DNA of 64,000 bases, from NCBI RefSeq assembly GCF_000597865.1, contig NZ_CP007452.1:2177183-2241182 (forward strand). The letters are read 5' to 3'. The position numbers and the translations under genes were made by a program. The stretch's first letter is position 1. Every line of letters begins with the position of its first letter. This document shows, in pieces, positions 33,741-44,984 of the stretch. The notes under the pieces were generated by a model that searched no databases, was not told where the DNA came from, and worked only from the letters and a program-made list of their open reading frames with translations. This stretch comes from Peptoclostridium acidaminophilum DSM 3953. Its GTDB lineage: Bacteria; Bacillota; Clostridia; Peptostreptococcales; Peptostreptococcaceae.

Positions 33741-35534
33741 TTACACAGGTTTATCTAGAGGCAGGCTTAGAATAAATATCGTACCGCTCCCAAGCTCGCT
33801 TTCCACAGATATGCTGCCGCCATGGTCCTCTATTATGTGCTTTGTTATCGAGAGTCCCAGCCCTGTTCCCCCCATGTCTCGCGATCTTGCCTTGTCCACC
33901 CTGTAGAACCTTTCAAATATCCTGGACATGGCCTCTTTTGGAATTCCTATTCCGTTGTCCCTTATCCTGATGTAAGCCCGTTCATCGTCTGATGATACTG
34001 CAAGGCTTATGTCTCCTCCGTCCGGGGTGTATTTTATGCAGTTTGTAAGTATGTTCTGCAAGGCCTGTTCGAGCTTGTTAGTATCCGCCTTTATAAGCAC
34101 GGGCTCCTCCGGAAACATGTGTATGAAATTGTGGTTTTTTTCGCTGAATGCCAGGCTGAATTTTTTTGCTATTGCCGATGTGAATGCCACAAGCTCTACC
34201 TGCTCAAATTTCCAGTCCACATTCTTTGTGTCCAGCTGTGAAAGCTGCAGGAGCTCCCTTACTATAAGCGCCATTCTGTCAGTTTCGCTCTCTATGACCT
34301 TCAAAAACTGCATGGTCGTAGCCTTGTCGTCCACAGCGCCGCTGAGGAGGGTTTCCGAATAACTCTTTATTGTGGTTATTGGAGTTCTCAGCTCATGCGA
34401 AACGTTGGCAACGAACTCCCTTCTCATATTGTCGAGCTTCTGGTGCTCTGTTATGTCCTGGAGTACAAGTATAATGAGGGATACCTCCCTGCTGGCATCT
34501 CGTATGCACGCAAAGCTGACCTTTAGTATGGCCCCGCTTTCAACCTCCACTACTTCGCTGCCAAAATCGCTGCCGCATTCAAGTATGCTCTCGAGCATTA
34601 GATTCTTGCTGTATCTTCCGATTATTTCTTCATAGTCCATGGCGTCTGCAGCTTTGCCTTCAAGAGACATCATCTCCAGAAATCTGGGGTTTAGATGCAC
34701 AATTCCGCCCATGAAATCTACCGCCAAAAGACCGTCAGCCATGTGAGTTATTATTGCATCCAGCTTGCTCTTTTCGCTTGAAATCTCAGAAAGCGTCTGC
34801 TTGAGCTTTGCCGTGAGGTAGTTGAACATCCTGCCCAGCTGGCCTATCTCATCATCCGATTTGACCTCAACCACCTGATCGAAGTCGCCCTTGGCCATCT
34901 TGAGCGCCTTTTTTGTAACATCGTTTATCGGTGTTGTTATAGATGTTCCCACCAGAAAACCGAGTATTATGGTCACAAGAAGGCCCAGCTCTATTGCCCT
35001 TATGAATATGACCTTAGAATTGTCGAGTATATTGTATATGTCATCCAGGTTGGCCATGCAGTAGATTATGCCTATGACCCTGCCGCTCTTGTCCTTATAT
35101 GGGAATGCCATATGCTTTACTGCATACTTGCCGTTGTCGCCAAAACCGACATTTTTTTCTGAAATCTTGCCCACCGAAGCAGCAAGCATAACCGAATCAT
35201 CAAGAAGCTCCAGCGCATTCATTCGCGCTATTTCAGGGTTCGACGATGCAACTATTTCAAAGTCTGCAGCTGCAGCTACTATTATTACCTGGTATCCTAT
35301 CGAAAGCGGTATCCTTTCGATATCCTTTTGTATGTTGTCCCTGTTTTGTCCCAGATTTTCTTGCGGCAGAAATTTTTTCACGGTATTGTTTGAGATATAC
35401 TTGAGATCGTCTCTGACCTTGTTGAGATAGTATTGCTCAAACTGGCTGGTCATGAATATCCCTACAATAACCATGGCTATAAATACAAGGAGAAAATATA
35501 TGGTTATGAACTTCCATCTTATGCTCCTTAGCAA
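33741..35534 (-). CDS. walK: Sensor histidine kinase WalK
   Basis: 597 residues. Membrane segments lie at about 8-30 and 183-203 around an extracytoplasmic sensor domain. These are followed by HAMP (about 205-257), PAS (about 265-360), HisKA with the phosphoacceptor VSHELRTP (about 382), and HATPase_c with NILTNCIKYTPDGG (N box), RDNGIGIP (G1) and GGTGLGLSI (G2). It monitors cell-wall synthesis and phosphorylates WalR. It starts at TTG just 4 bases after the walR stop, with GGGGGA upstream; the start LLRSIRWKF aligns with the Bacillus protein. Confidence 0.93.
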   Translation of the reverse strand: MLRSIRWKFITIYFLLVFIAMVIVGIFMTSQFEQYYLNKVRDDLKYISNNTVKKFLPQENLGQNRDNIQKDIERIPLSIGYQVIIVAAAADFEIVASSNPEIARMNALELLDDSVMLAASVGKISEKNVGFGDNGKYAVKHMAFPYKDKSGRVIGIIYCMANLDDIYNILDNSKVIFIRAIELGLLVTIILGFLVGTSITTPINDVTKKALKMAKGDFDQVVEVKSDDEIGQLGRMFNYLTAKLKQTLSEISSEKSKLDAIITHMADGLLAVDFMGGIVHLNPRFLEMMSLEGKAADAMDYEEIIGRYSKNLMLESILECGSDFGSEVVEVESGAILKVSFACIRDASREVSLIILVLQDITEHQKLDNMRREFVANVSHELRTPITTIKSYSETLLSGAVDDKATTMQFLKVIESETDRMALIVRELLQLSQLDTKNVDWKFEQVELVAFTSAIAKKFSLAFSEKNHNFIHMFPEEPVLIKADTNKLEQALQNILTNCIKYTPDGGDISLAVSSDDERAYIRIRDNGIGIPKEAMSRIFERFYRVDKARSRDMGGTGLGLSITKHIIEDHGGSISVESELGSGTIFILSLPLDKPV

Positions 35535-35537
35535 TCC

Positions 35538-36230
35538 CTATTCCCCCTTGAAGTAGTATCCCACCCCGCGCCTTGTAACTATATACTTCGGATTCGAAGC
35601 GTCCTCTTCTATCTTTTCCCTAAGACGCCTTACCGTGACATCCACCGTTCTTATATCACCATAATATTCATAGCCCCAAACTTTTTCAAGCAACTGCTCC
35701 CTTGAAAACACCTGCTCCTTCTGTATGGCAAGGAATTTGAGCAGCTCGAATTCTCTGACTGTCAGCTCGAGCACATCATCTCCCTTTCTCACTTCATATT
35801 TTACCATGTCTATCGTAAGCTCCCCGAAGTTAAGCACATCGCCATGCTTTTCATTTGACAAAGACATATCCATCCTTCTCAGATTCGCCTTGACCCTGGC
35901 AACTAGTTCTCTTACGCTGAAGGGCTTTGTGATATAGTCATCAGCCCCCAGCTCGAGACCCAAGACCTTGTCGACCTCGTCTTCCTTGGCGGTTACAATT
36001 ATTATAGGCATCGAAAATTTCTCTCTTATCTTCTTGCACACTTGGAATCCATCATGCTTTGGTATCATTATGTCGAGCAGGACAAGCTCCGGCTCGAATT
36101 CCCAAGCTTTTTTAATTGCCTCTTCCCCGTCATATGCCGTCTCTACGCTGTAGCCTTCCTTTTCGAGGTTGAATCTTAAAATGTCCGCGATAGGCTTTTC
36201 ATCCTCTACAACTAGTATCTTTTTTCCCAT
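35538..36230 (-). CDS. walR: Response regulator WalR
   Basis: 230 residues, OmpR/PhoB class. Receiver domain: VVEDEKPIA, phosphoacceptor Asp in VLLDIMIP (about 53), Thr in IVTAKED and Lys in ITKPFS. A winged-helix DNA-binding domain follows (about 130-228, [23 protein letters not shown]-like). The pairing with walK and walH/walI identifies it. It controls autolysins and wall turnover; the neighbouring M23 gene is a plausible target. Confidence 0.95.
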   Translation of the reverse strand: MGKKILVVEDEKPIADILRFNLEKEGYSVETAYDGEEAIKKAWEFEPELVLLDIMIPKHDGFQVCKKIREKFSMPIIIVTAKEDEVDKVLGLELGADDYITKPFSVRELVARVKANLRRMDMSLSNEKHGDVLNFGELTIDMVKYEVRKGDDVLELTVREFELLKFLAIQKEQVFSREQLLEKVWGYEYYGDIRTVDVTVRRLREKIEEDASNPKYIVTRRGVGYYFKGE

Positions 36231-36250
36231 AATCAGTCCCCCCTAACGGA

Positions 36251-36265
36251 TTAGCATATTGCTAA
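36251..36265. promoter_or_regulatory. 15-bp inverted repeat upstream of walR
   Basis: TTAGCATATTGCTAA has perfect 6-bp arms with a 3-base centre. It lies 21 bases before the walR start codon, between the M23 terminator and walR. It is close enough to the ribosome site to act as an operator or small hairpin. Confidence 0.35.
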
Positions 36266-36266
36266 A

Positions 36267-36298
36267 ACAAAAAGCTGTTGGTGGCAACAGCTTTTTGT
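36267..36298 (-). terminator. M23 gene terminator
   Basis: The 14-bp perfect stem ACAAAAAGCTGTTG / CAACAGCTTTTTGT has a 4-base loop and a run of T on either strand. Confidence 0.9.
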
Positions 36299-36330
36299 AA
36301 TCTATGCAGTTTGCTATATACCAAAATCCT

Positions 36331-37764
36331 TTATATATATTTCGACGGATTCACAGGAGTGCCGTTTTTTCTCACTTCAAAATGCAAATGCGGACCTGTC
36401 GATCTGCCCGTATTGCCTACGGCTCCAATGTTTTGTCCCCTGTAGACCCTGTCCCCTGCTTTGACGCTAAATGAGCTGCAATGCCCATAGTATGTCTGGT
36501 AGCCGTTTTCGTGATTTATTATTATTATCTTTCCGTATCCGTCCTTCCAGCCTGCGAACGTAACCTTGCCTCCGTCAGCCGCAACAATCGGAGTCCCTAT
36601 AGGGCCTGCTATATCTATGCCTGTATGCATCCTGCCCCATCTTCTTCCAAAAGGCGAAGTGAGCCTGCCCCTGGTTGGAGTTATGAAAGCTCCAAACGCC
36701 AATGTTTTTGGCCTTTCCTTGATTCCCTGCACTATTATATTGTCCTTTGGTGCCTTGATTATGTCTTCGCTTGTGACTGTTGTAGATGCTATGACGCCGT
36801 CTATCTTGACCTGCTTTGCCTGGACTTTCTTGAGACCCTCTTCGCCCTCGGCTTTCATCTTCTTGTCGCCTTTGTACATCGCACTTGTGTCCTCGTAAAC
36901 CACATTGTATGGTATGCGCTCTTCATATGCTATATTTTCAGTGGTCTTCACGCTTATAAGGGGTTTTGGAAGGCTAAGGCTTATAGTCTGCCCTATCTGG
37001 AGATTTTCGATGTTGGTGCCAGGATTTGCATCTTGTATCTGCGAAACGTCAATTTTGAATTTTTCTGATATGCTCCATGTTGTATCTCCCGGTTGCACAC
37101 TGTATGTATGAAGCTCATGTCCGCCATTTTTTATGTATTCCACGGCATTTTGCGGAGTTTTAACTAGCGCTATGTCCGCCTGAAGCTTCTTTATTTCCAC
37201 CTTTTGAAGAAAATCAGTATTGATGCTCAATGTATTGTCTTGCTTTGCCGTATACGGCTGTTTTATAAGTTCAAGCACCTTCTTTGCCTCAGCTTCGCTC
37301 TTTAGCGCCACTACAAGCTTGCCTTGCGCTTTTATGCCGTATGCTTCCACCTGAAGGTCTATTCCGGATTTTATCTTCTTTTCAAGATCTGCAGCGTTCA
37401 GCAGCTCGCTGTCTGGCACATGCACTACCTTGAACTCTATCTTCTGGCCCAGCTTTATATCGCTCCCAAGCGTCTTTGGAACGCTTCTTTTGATGTTTTC
37501 TATGGCCTCATATACCTGCGCTTTCTTGTCGACTGCGCCTACAGCCTTGCCGTCTATGTAGAGCTCATAATCCATAGTAGCGAAAAATGCCGCAGCCGAA
37601 ATAGCTACTGCACACGTTCCGGCTGCCATGTATGCAGGCATATTGCCTCCTCGCATTTGCTCCGGCAGCATGTCTGTAAGCCTGGAGTTTTTTATCAGTG
37701 TCGTGATGCTTTCCGAGGCTTTTTTTGCGCCTGTAGCCACTCTATTTAAAAGTGTATTTTTCAT
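36331..37764 (-). CDS. LysM-G5-M23 cell-wall endopeptidase
   Basis: About 477 residues. One membrane segment (about 45-65) anchors the protein. A middle region is followed by LysM (about 225-270, HTYSVQPGDTTWSISEKF), G5 (about 275-350) and a C-terminal peptidase M23 domain (about 375-475) with zinc ligands in MHTGIDIAG and GPHLHFEVR. It should cleave peptidoglycan cross-links at the cell surface. I start at the ATG at 37764, 9 bases after GGAG. It lies immediately upstream of walR with a terminator between; the DD-endopeptidase class is a usual WalR target. Confidence 0.92.
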   Translation of the reverse strand: MKNTLLNRVATGAKKASESITTLIKNSRLTDMLPEQMRGGNMPAYMAAGTCAVAISAAAFFATMDYELYIDGKAVGAVDKKAQVYEAIENIKRSVPKTLGSDIKLGQKIEFKVVHVPDSELLNAADLEKKIKSGIDLQVEAYGIKAQGKLVVALKSEAEAKKVLELIKQPYTAKQDNTLSINTDFLQKVEIKKLQADIALVKTPQNAVEYIKNGGHELHTYSVQPGDTTWSISEKFKIDVSQIQDANPGTNIENLQIGQTISLSLPKPLISVKTTENIAYEERIPYNVVYEDTSAMYKGDKKMKAEGEEGLKKVQAKQVKIDGVIASTTVTSEDIIKAPKDNIIVQGIKERPKTLAFGAFITPTRGRLTSPFGRRWGRMHTGIDIAGPIGTPIVAADGGKVTFAGWKDGYGKIIIINHENGYQTYYGHCSSFSVKAGDRVYRGQNIGAVGNTGRSTGPHLHFEVRKNGTPVNPSKYI

Positions 37765-38018
37765 TTTAAAAGCTCCTTTCAAAACAGTTCAACTCATTAT
37801 AACAAAAAATTAAGCATAATTTCAAATGAATATGTTAAATTTGATTAATGTTTTCTATTGAATACTGCTCTTTATTTATTTTTTTGTCTGCGCCTAAAAA
37901 AATCACAGACAGTTTATTTTATATCAATTATTCCTTTATTGCAAGTTTTTGTGGGAACAGTTACCAATTGCGACTTTCTCATACTGTTATGATATAATCT
38001 TTACGAGGTGATATTTTG

Positions 38019-39086
38019 ATGTTTTACAAGGAAAAAAGCGATATCAGCTTTGGGCAGACGCCTATTGACAATATATTCATAGACATATTCATGCCCATGT
38101 CAAACGGCGCTTTTGTCATGGTATATATTCTAGGCTACCGCTATGCGTGCCAATTGGGCGAGCTTGAGAATCCTCCTGGCAACATTATGATTGCCAGGAA
38201 TCTTGGCATCCCCCTTTCTGATGTGCTGGGTGCGTGGAATTTCTGGGAGGAGCGGGGTCTCATAAAAAAACACCCCAACTCTTCCTCTGACGAATCGGAC
38301 TACAGCGTAGAATTTATGGACCTCAAAAAGCTCTATCTGGAAAAGATCATGCCGGGTGCCCAAAAGCCCAAAAGCGAAAGGATAGGCGTGGACGATCTTA
38401 TTCTTCTCAATGAAAACGAGAGCATACAATCAATGTTCAACTTCATAAACGAGACAATATCCAGGGAGCTTGTGCCGAACGAAAAGCGCAAGATACTCGA
38501 GGTGATGGAAAAGTATAACATGACCTGCGACGTAGTCAAGATGGCTTATACTCAAGCCGTGTCAAAAAAAGGCATAAAAAACATCAGCTATGTAGAGTCC
38601 ATACTGCGTAACTGGTATGATCTTAAAATAACAAATATTCAGCAGCTCGAGGAGCATCTTGGCCGCCAGAGCGACAAACTCTCACTCTACAGAGAGGTTT
38701 TCAAGGCACTTGGATTTGCGCGGACTCCCTCTGCTGAGGAAAAAAAGGTCATGGATTTCTGGGCCGACAACATGCAATTTGATATCAAGCTCATACTTAA
38801 AGCCTGCTCCAGGTCAAAAAATACGTCCAATCCGTCCATCGCGTATATAAACGGCATACTCAAAAACTGGCATGAAAAGGGCATAGCGACAGTTGAAGAT
38901 GCTGAGCGTGAAATCGAAGCGCGAGCAAAAAAACAACAGCCGGCCGGACGTCAAAAATCCGCCGATAGACCTGCCACAAATCCTTACAAGACAAAATTTC
39001 ATTTTGAGGATGAACGAAGCTCCAAATATACTCAGGACGAGCTCGAGAAAATGATTCTTGAAAGCCAGAAAAAAAAGTTTAAGTAG
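38019..39086 (+). CDS. DnaD-domain replication initiation protein
   Basis: 355 residues: an N-terminal winged-helix part (about 25-105) and two DnaB/DnaD C-terminal domains. Each domain ends in the conserved YxxxILxNW motif (YVESILRNWYDLKI near 178, YINGILKNWHEKGI near 278). Such proteins load replicative helicase together with a DnaC/DnaI-type ATPase, which is the next gene. The ATG at 38019 follows GAGGTGAT by 8 bases; a TTG one codon earlier is possible. Confidence 0.92.
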   Translation: MFYKEKSDISFGQTPIDNIFIDIFMPMSNGAFVMVYILGYRYACQLGELENPPGNIMIARNLGIPLSDVLGAWNFWEERGLIKKHPNSSSDESDYSVEFMDLKKLYLEKIMPGAQKPKSERIGVDDLILLNENESIQSMFNFINETISRELVPNEKRKILEVMEKYNMTCDVVKMAYTQAVSKKGIKNISYVESILRNWYDLKITNIQQLEEHLGRQSDKLSLYREVFKALGFARTPSAEEKKVMDFWADNMQFDIKLILKACSRSKNTSNPSIAYINGILKNWHEKGIATVEDAEREIEARAKKQQPAGRQKSADRPATNPYKTKFHFEDERSSKYTQDELEKMILESQKKKFK

Positions 39087-39094
39087 GTGACAAC

Positions 39095-40087
39095 TTGAGA
39101 GAAGAAACTCTTAGAAAGATACTTTTAAAATACGAAAAAAAACGCGACTTGGCTGCTATAAACCTTGAGCTGCGCAAGAAGAAGCTCTACTCAGTTTTTC
39201 CAAGGCTTGAAGAAATTGAAGGCGAGATATTCAGACTTGGCCTGAAAATGGGCAAGCTCGCCCTTGACAGTCCGGATAATCTCGAAAGCATAGTGGAGAG
39301 CTGCAAACAAAGTCTCGAAGCATTAAAGCGTGAAAAGGAGTCCATTATGAAAGCCTCGGGCTTTCCAACAGACTATCTTTCAATGCAATATGAATGTCCT
39401 CTATGCAAGGACAGGGGCTTTCTCAGCAGCGGGGAAAAATGCCGCTGCCTCAAGCAGGAGCTCATTGACGAAGCCTACAAGATGTCCAACCTAAAGCAGG
39501 TCTTGAGCAAGGAGAATCTCTCCACCTTCAATCTCGACATATTCTCCGATGACAAAAGTTCGGCTTCCGTACTTTCGCCAAAGGAAAACATGGCCACAAT
39601 ACTTGCAATATGTGATGACTTCATAAGGAACTTCCCTAAAAACAACGGCGAAAATCTGCTTTTTTATGGCACAACAGGCTCCGGAAAGACGTTTATGTGC
39701 AACTGCATAGCCAAAGAGCTCCTCGACAGGGGCAATTTTGTCATATATCAAACCGCCTTTTCGCTGTTTGCCATAATAGAAGGCTACCGGTTCCAAAAAA
39801 AGAACAGTGCAATAGACAAAGAGTCATATGAGTCGCTTTTTGAGTGCGACCTGCTCATAATAGACGACCTTGGCATTGAGATACAAAACTCTTTTACAAA
39901 CAGTGAGCTTTTCCACATAATAAACACCAGGCTTATAAATGAAAAAAAGACAGTTATATCTACAAATTTCAATCTTTCAGAGCTGTCTCAACGATATACA
40001 GACCGGATATTTTCAAGGATATCAAGCAGCTTCAGGCCACTTAAGTTCTTCGGAAATGATCTACGATGGGAAAAAGGCAACAAGTAA
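39095..40087 (+). CDS. DnaC/DnaI-type helicase loader ATPase
   Basis: 330 residues. An N-terminal helical region is followed by a zinc site CPLCKDRGF ... CRC (about 108-126) and an AAA+ domain with YGTTGSGKTFMCN (about 190), LLIIDDLGIE (about 252) and sensor STNFNLSEL (about 288), ending in an arginine-finger region. It loads the DnaB helicase. It starts at TTG 8 bases after the dnaD-like stop with GTAGGTGA upstream. Its terminator was split by the IS3 insertion. Confidence 0.93.
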   Translation: MREETLRKILLKYEKKRDLAAINLELRKKKLYSVFPRLEEIEGEIFRLGLKMGKLALDSPDNLESIVESCKQSLEALKREKESIMKASGFPTDYLSMQYECPLCKDRGFLSSGEKCRCLKQELIDEAYKMSNLKQVLSKENLSTFNLDIFSDDKSSASVLSPKENMATILAICDDFIRNFPKNNGENLLFYGTTGSGKTFMCNCIAKELLDRGNFVIYQTAFSLFAIIEGYRFQKKNSAIDKESYESLFECDLLIIDDLGIEIQNSFTNSELFHIINTRLINEKKTVISTNFNLSELSQRYTDRIFSRISSSFRPLKFFGNDLRWEKGNK

Positions 40088-40098
40088 ATTAAGGCAAT

Positions 40099-40115
40099 AA
40101 AAAAGATGCCCGAAA
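40099..40115 (+). terminator. Left half of a terminator split by the IS3 element
   Basis: AAAAAAGATGCCCGAAA is the left arm. The matching right arm TTTCGGACATCTTTTTT lies at 43294-43310 on the far side of the element. Joined through one copy of ACATT they form a 17-bp stem (one mismatch) with a 2-base loop and a T run. Confidence 0.8.
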
Positions 40116-40119
40116 CATT
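40115..40119 (+). repeat. Target duplication of the IS3 element, left copy
   Basis: ACATT, repeated at 43291-43295. Confidence 0.6.
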
Positions 40120-40157
40120 AAACTGGACCCTATGTCAAGGACAATCAAAAAAGAGTG

Positions 40158-41549
<1,392 letters not shown>

Positions 41550-41596
41550 CTACTGAAGAACTTGCGGTTTTAATGAACCTTAAGGTCATAGTAAAA

Positions 41597-41643
41597 AAAG
41601 ACGATTTCTCAACACCAGTAAATGGGTATGAGAGTCGTCTTTT
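41597..41643 (-). terminator. Terminator of the IS1182 transposase gene
   Basis: Outer arms AAAGACGA and TCGTCTTT with an inner TCTCA/TGAGA pair. A T run follows on the minus strand. Confidence 0.65.
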
Positions 41644-41674
41644 TCTCTGTATATGACCGATCGTTGTTGTTTTT

Positions 41675-43126
41675 TCACTTCATTAACTTTAATATTCTTT
41701 TTATATTTACAGTGAATATCGCCATTGCACCTTGTAACTCCATGCCGACAAGACCCGAGGATGTCGCCACATCATACCCGTGTCTGTGTTTCAGTTCGCT
41801 GTTCTTTGCCTCAATTTTGTAACGTTCCTTGGCCTTCGTCTTAAAGTACTCAGTCTCCTGGAAAGCCATCTGTTCAGTATGTTCGTCGGACTTTATGCTC
41901 ACCGAATAGGATTTACTTTTTGCCCCTTCCTTGTAGCAACCTTGACGGCGTAAGCATCTCTTGCACTTTTCCACATCAAAGTAGTATGTATCCGTCTGGT
42001 TTGTGCCGATGCCTTTCTTGCCTTGACGGGCCTTTCGGATTGCCATGTGGCCAGCTTTGCAGACATACATTCCTGCATCCTTATTGAACTGGAATTCATC
42101 TTCATGCTTACGGTAGCCTTGTGTAACAGACGGGTTAAGCTTAGCCACTAGTTCAACCGTGTTCTCTTTGGCGTAAGTGATGTTATCTTTTTCGGAGTAT
42201 GCCGCATCTCCGATGACTGTATTCACTTCCATGCCTGCTTGCTTGCTCTTCTCGATTAAGGTCTGCAATTGTTTGCCATCATTCTTCTCACCAGTTGTTA
42301 CAACGGCTGCCGTAATAATTCTTTCCTCGGTCATAGCAATATGGGTTTTGTAGCCAAAGAACGAAGAGTCCGCACTCTTATGACCGATCATTGCATCTTG
42401 GTCTTCCGAGATTCGAAGTTGTTCAAGGTCATCTGCAACGGTTTCTTTCAGTAGATTGAGCGGTTCTTTTATCTTAGGCAGCTCACAAACGCCGCCTTCT
42501 GCCTCGACTACCTCGATAAGCTTTTTACAATAGGCGAGTTCGTCCTCTAACATATTGCTTGTATTTTTCGCAGGAAACTTGGCTTTTACAGATTCATCAA
42601 CCTTGTAGATAGCCTTTCTGAGTTTTCGAGAACGGTCCTGTAAAATTTCACGTGGAGACTTCTGGTTATAACGAGCTTTCGTATGCGTCGCATCTACGAT
42701 GATGGATTTACTCTGGATAATGCCTTTTTCGATGGCGAGTTCAACCGTCTTGTTAATCAGCAAATCGAGTAAATTCATATCCTTTAACCGAAGTTTTCGG
42801 AACTTGGTTAGTGAACTAGAATCTATCACCTGCTCTTCCGGTGCCATATCCAGAAAGTACTTAAACGACATATCATATTTCGATCTCTCGACGATGTCGG
42901 CGTCGGACAATTCAAAGATTGCTTTTAGCAGCAGGTATTTAAACATGCGAATAGGGTCAATCGCATTTCTCCCATTGTCCAGGCAGTAATTCTGTTTGAG
43001 TTCTTCATATATAAAAGAAAAATCAACAAGCTCATTGATTTGCCGCAACATATTATCCTTGGGGATCACTAGATTGTAAAGCTCCAGATATGGACTTATG
43101 ACCAATGTTTGCTGTAGCTGAATCAA
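41675..43126 (-). CDS. IS1182-family transposase
   Basis: 483 residues. The N-terminal DUF772-type domain has VDFSFIYEELKQNYC ... IDPIRMFKYLLL. The DDE domain has IIVDATHTKARYN (Asp about 145), TVIGDAAYSEKDN (Asp about 310) and the C-terminal NSELKHRHGYDVA (Glu about 446). A Cys cluster (CKRCLRRQGC) typical of the family lies near 390. It starts at TTG after GAAGGTG. Intact. Confidence 0.94.
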   Translation of the reverse strand: MIQLQQTLVISPYLELYNLVIPKDNMLRQINELVDFSFIYEELKQNYCLDNGRNAIDPIRMFKYLLLKAIFELSDADIVERSKYDMSFKYFLDMAPEEQVIDSSSLTKFRKLRLKDMNLLDLLINKTVELAIEKGIIQSKSIIVDATHTKARYNQKSPREILQDRSRKLRKAIYKVDESVKAKFPAKNTSNMLEDELAYCKKLIEVVEAEGGVCELPKIKEPLNLLKETVADDLEQLRISEDQDAMIGHKSADSSFFGYKTHIAMTEERIITAAVVTTGEKNDGKQLQTLIEKSKQAGMEVNTVIGDAAYSEKDNITYAKENTVELVAKLNPSVTQGYRKHEDEFQFNKDAGMYVCKAGHMAIRKARQGKKGIGTNQTDTYYFDVEKCKRCLRRQGCYKEGAKSKSYSVSIKSDEHTEQMAFQETEYFKTKAKERYKIEAKNSELKHRHGYDVATSSGLVGMELQGAMAIFTVNIKRILKLMK

Positions 43127-43241
43127 TTAGCACACCTTCTCTCATGTTATACTTCAATTATACAAGAAAAAAGGTACAACCTCCTCAATAATATTGAGAA
43201 AGTGTACCTTCTTATTTTATATGGACTTTTTCAGTGGCCTC

Positions 43242-43250
43242 GTAACCGAA
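43242..43250 (+). repeat. Target duplication of the IS1182-family element, right copy
   Basis: GTAACCGAA, second copy. Confidence 0.85.
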
Positions 43251-43290
43251 ACACTCTTTTTTTAAGTGTCTAGTCTACAGGGTCCAGTTT

Positions 43291-43310
43291 ACATTTCGGA
43301 CATCTTTTTT
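43291..43310 (+). terminator. Right half of the split terminator, with IS3 target duplication
   Basis: ACATT (43291-43295) is the right target copy, and TTTCGGACATCTTTTTT (43294-43310) is the right arm of the terminator interrupted by the IS3 element. Confidence 0.75.
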
Positions 43311-43314
43311 TAAT

Positions 43315-43390
43315 TGGTGGGAGCAACAGGGCTCGAACCTGTGACCCCCTGCTTGTAAGGCAGATGCTCTCCCAGCTGAGCTATGCTCCC
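43315..43390 (-). tRNA. tRNA-Val (UAC anticodon)
   Basis: 76 bases with encoded CCA. Acceptor GGGAGCA / TGCTCCC with discriminator A; D arm GCTCAGCTGGGAGAGC; anticodon loop CTTACAA in stem CTGC.../GCAGG; T arm ACAGGTTCGAACCTGT. It is a single gene; the IS3 remnant lies directly after its 3' end. Confidence 0.97.
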
Positions 43391-43481
43391 ACGAATTTTT
43401 AACTCGTGTTTTATTGTACTATCGTTTGGCCTGTATGTCAACACCTATGGCTCAAATATTTGAAAAAGGCATAATGATAAA

Positions 43482-43511
43482 AAATGGCGAAAGCATGCGC
43501 TTTCGCCATTT
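43482..43511 (-). terminator. purA terminator
   Basis: The 13-bp perfect stem AAATGGCGAAAGC / GCTTTCGCCATTT has loop ATGC. It is followed on the minus strand by TTTTATCATT. Confidence 0.85.
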
Positions 43512-43524
43512 CACTGTCTGTATT

Positions 43525-44811
<1,287 letters not shown>

Positions 44812-44951
44812 TCACCTCTTTATTTATGAAAAATATTATTCACGTATATTCGAACACTACAAGTTTTATTTTATCAAATATACGTATTATAATCAATCTT
44901 TAAATTCTGAACTAATTGAGTCAGGCCTTTTGAGCGTTGCAGGCAGAGCGT

Positions 44952-44980
44952 CAAAAAAACCGCCTGCAAAGAGGCGGTTT
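44952..44980 (-). terminator. Terminator of the cysteine desulfurase-like gene
   Basis: The 9-bp stem AAACCGCCT / AGGCGGTTT is followed by seven T residues on the minus strand, starting right after the stop codon. Confidence 0.88.
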
Positions 44981-44984
44981 CTAT

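Noticed and set aside
36481-37068. 195-residue plus-strand frame
   Set aside because: Antisense to the M23 endopeptidase gene with no ribosome site.
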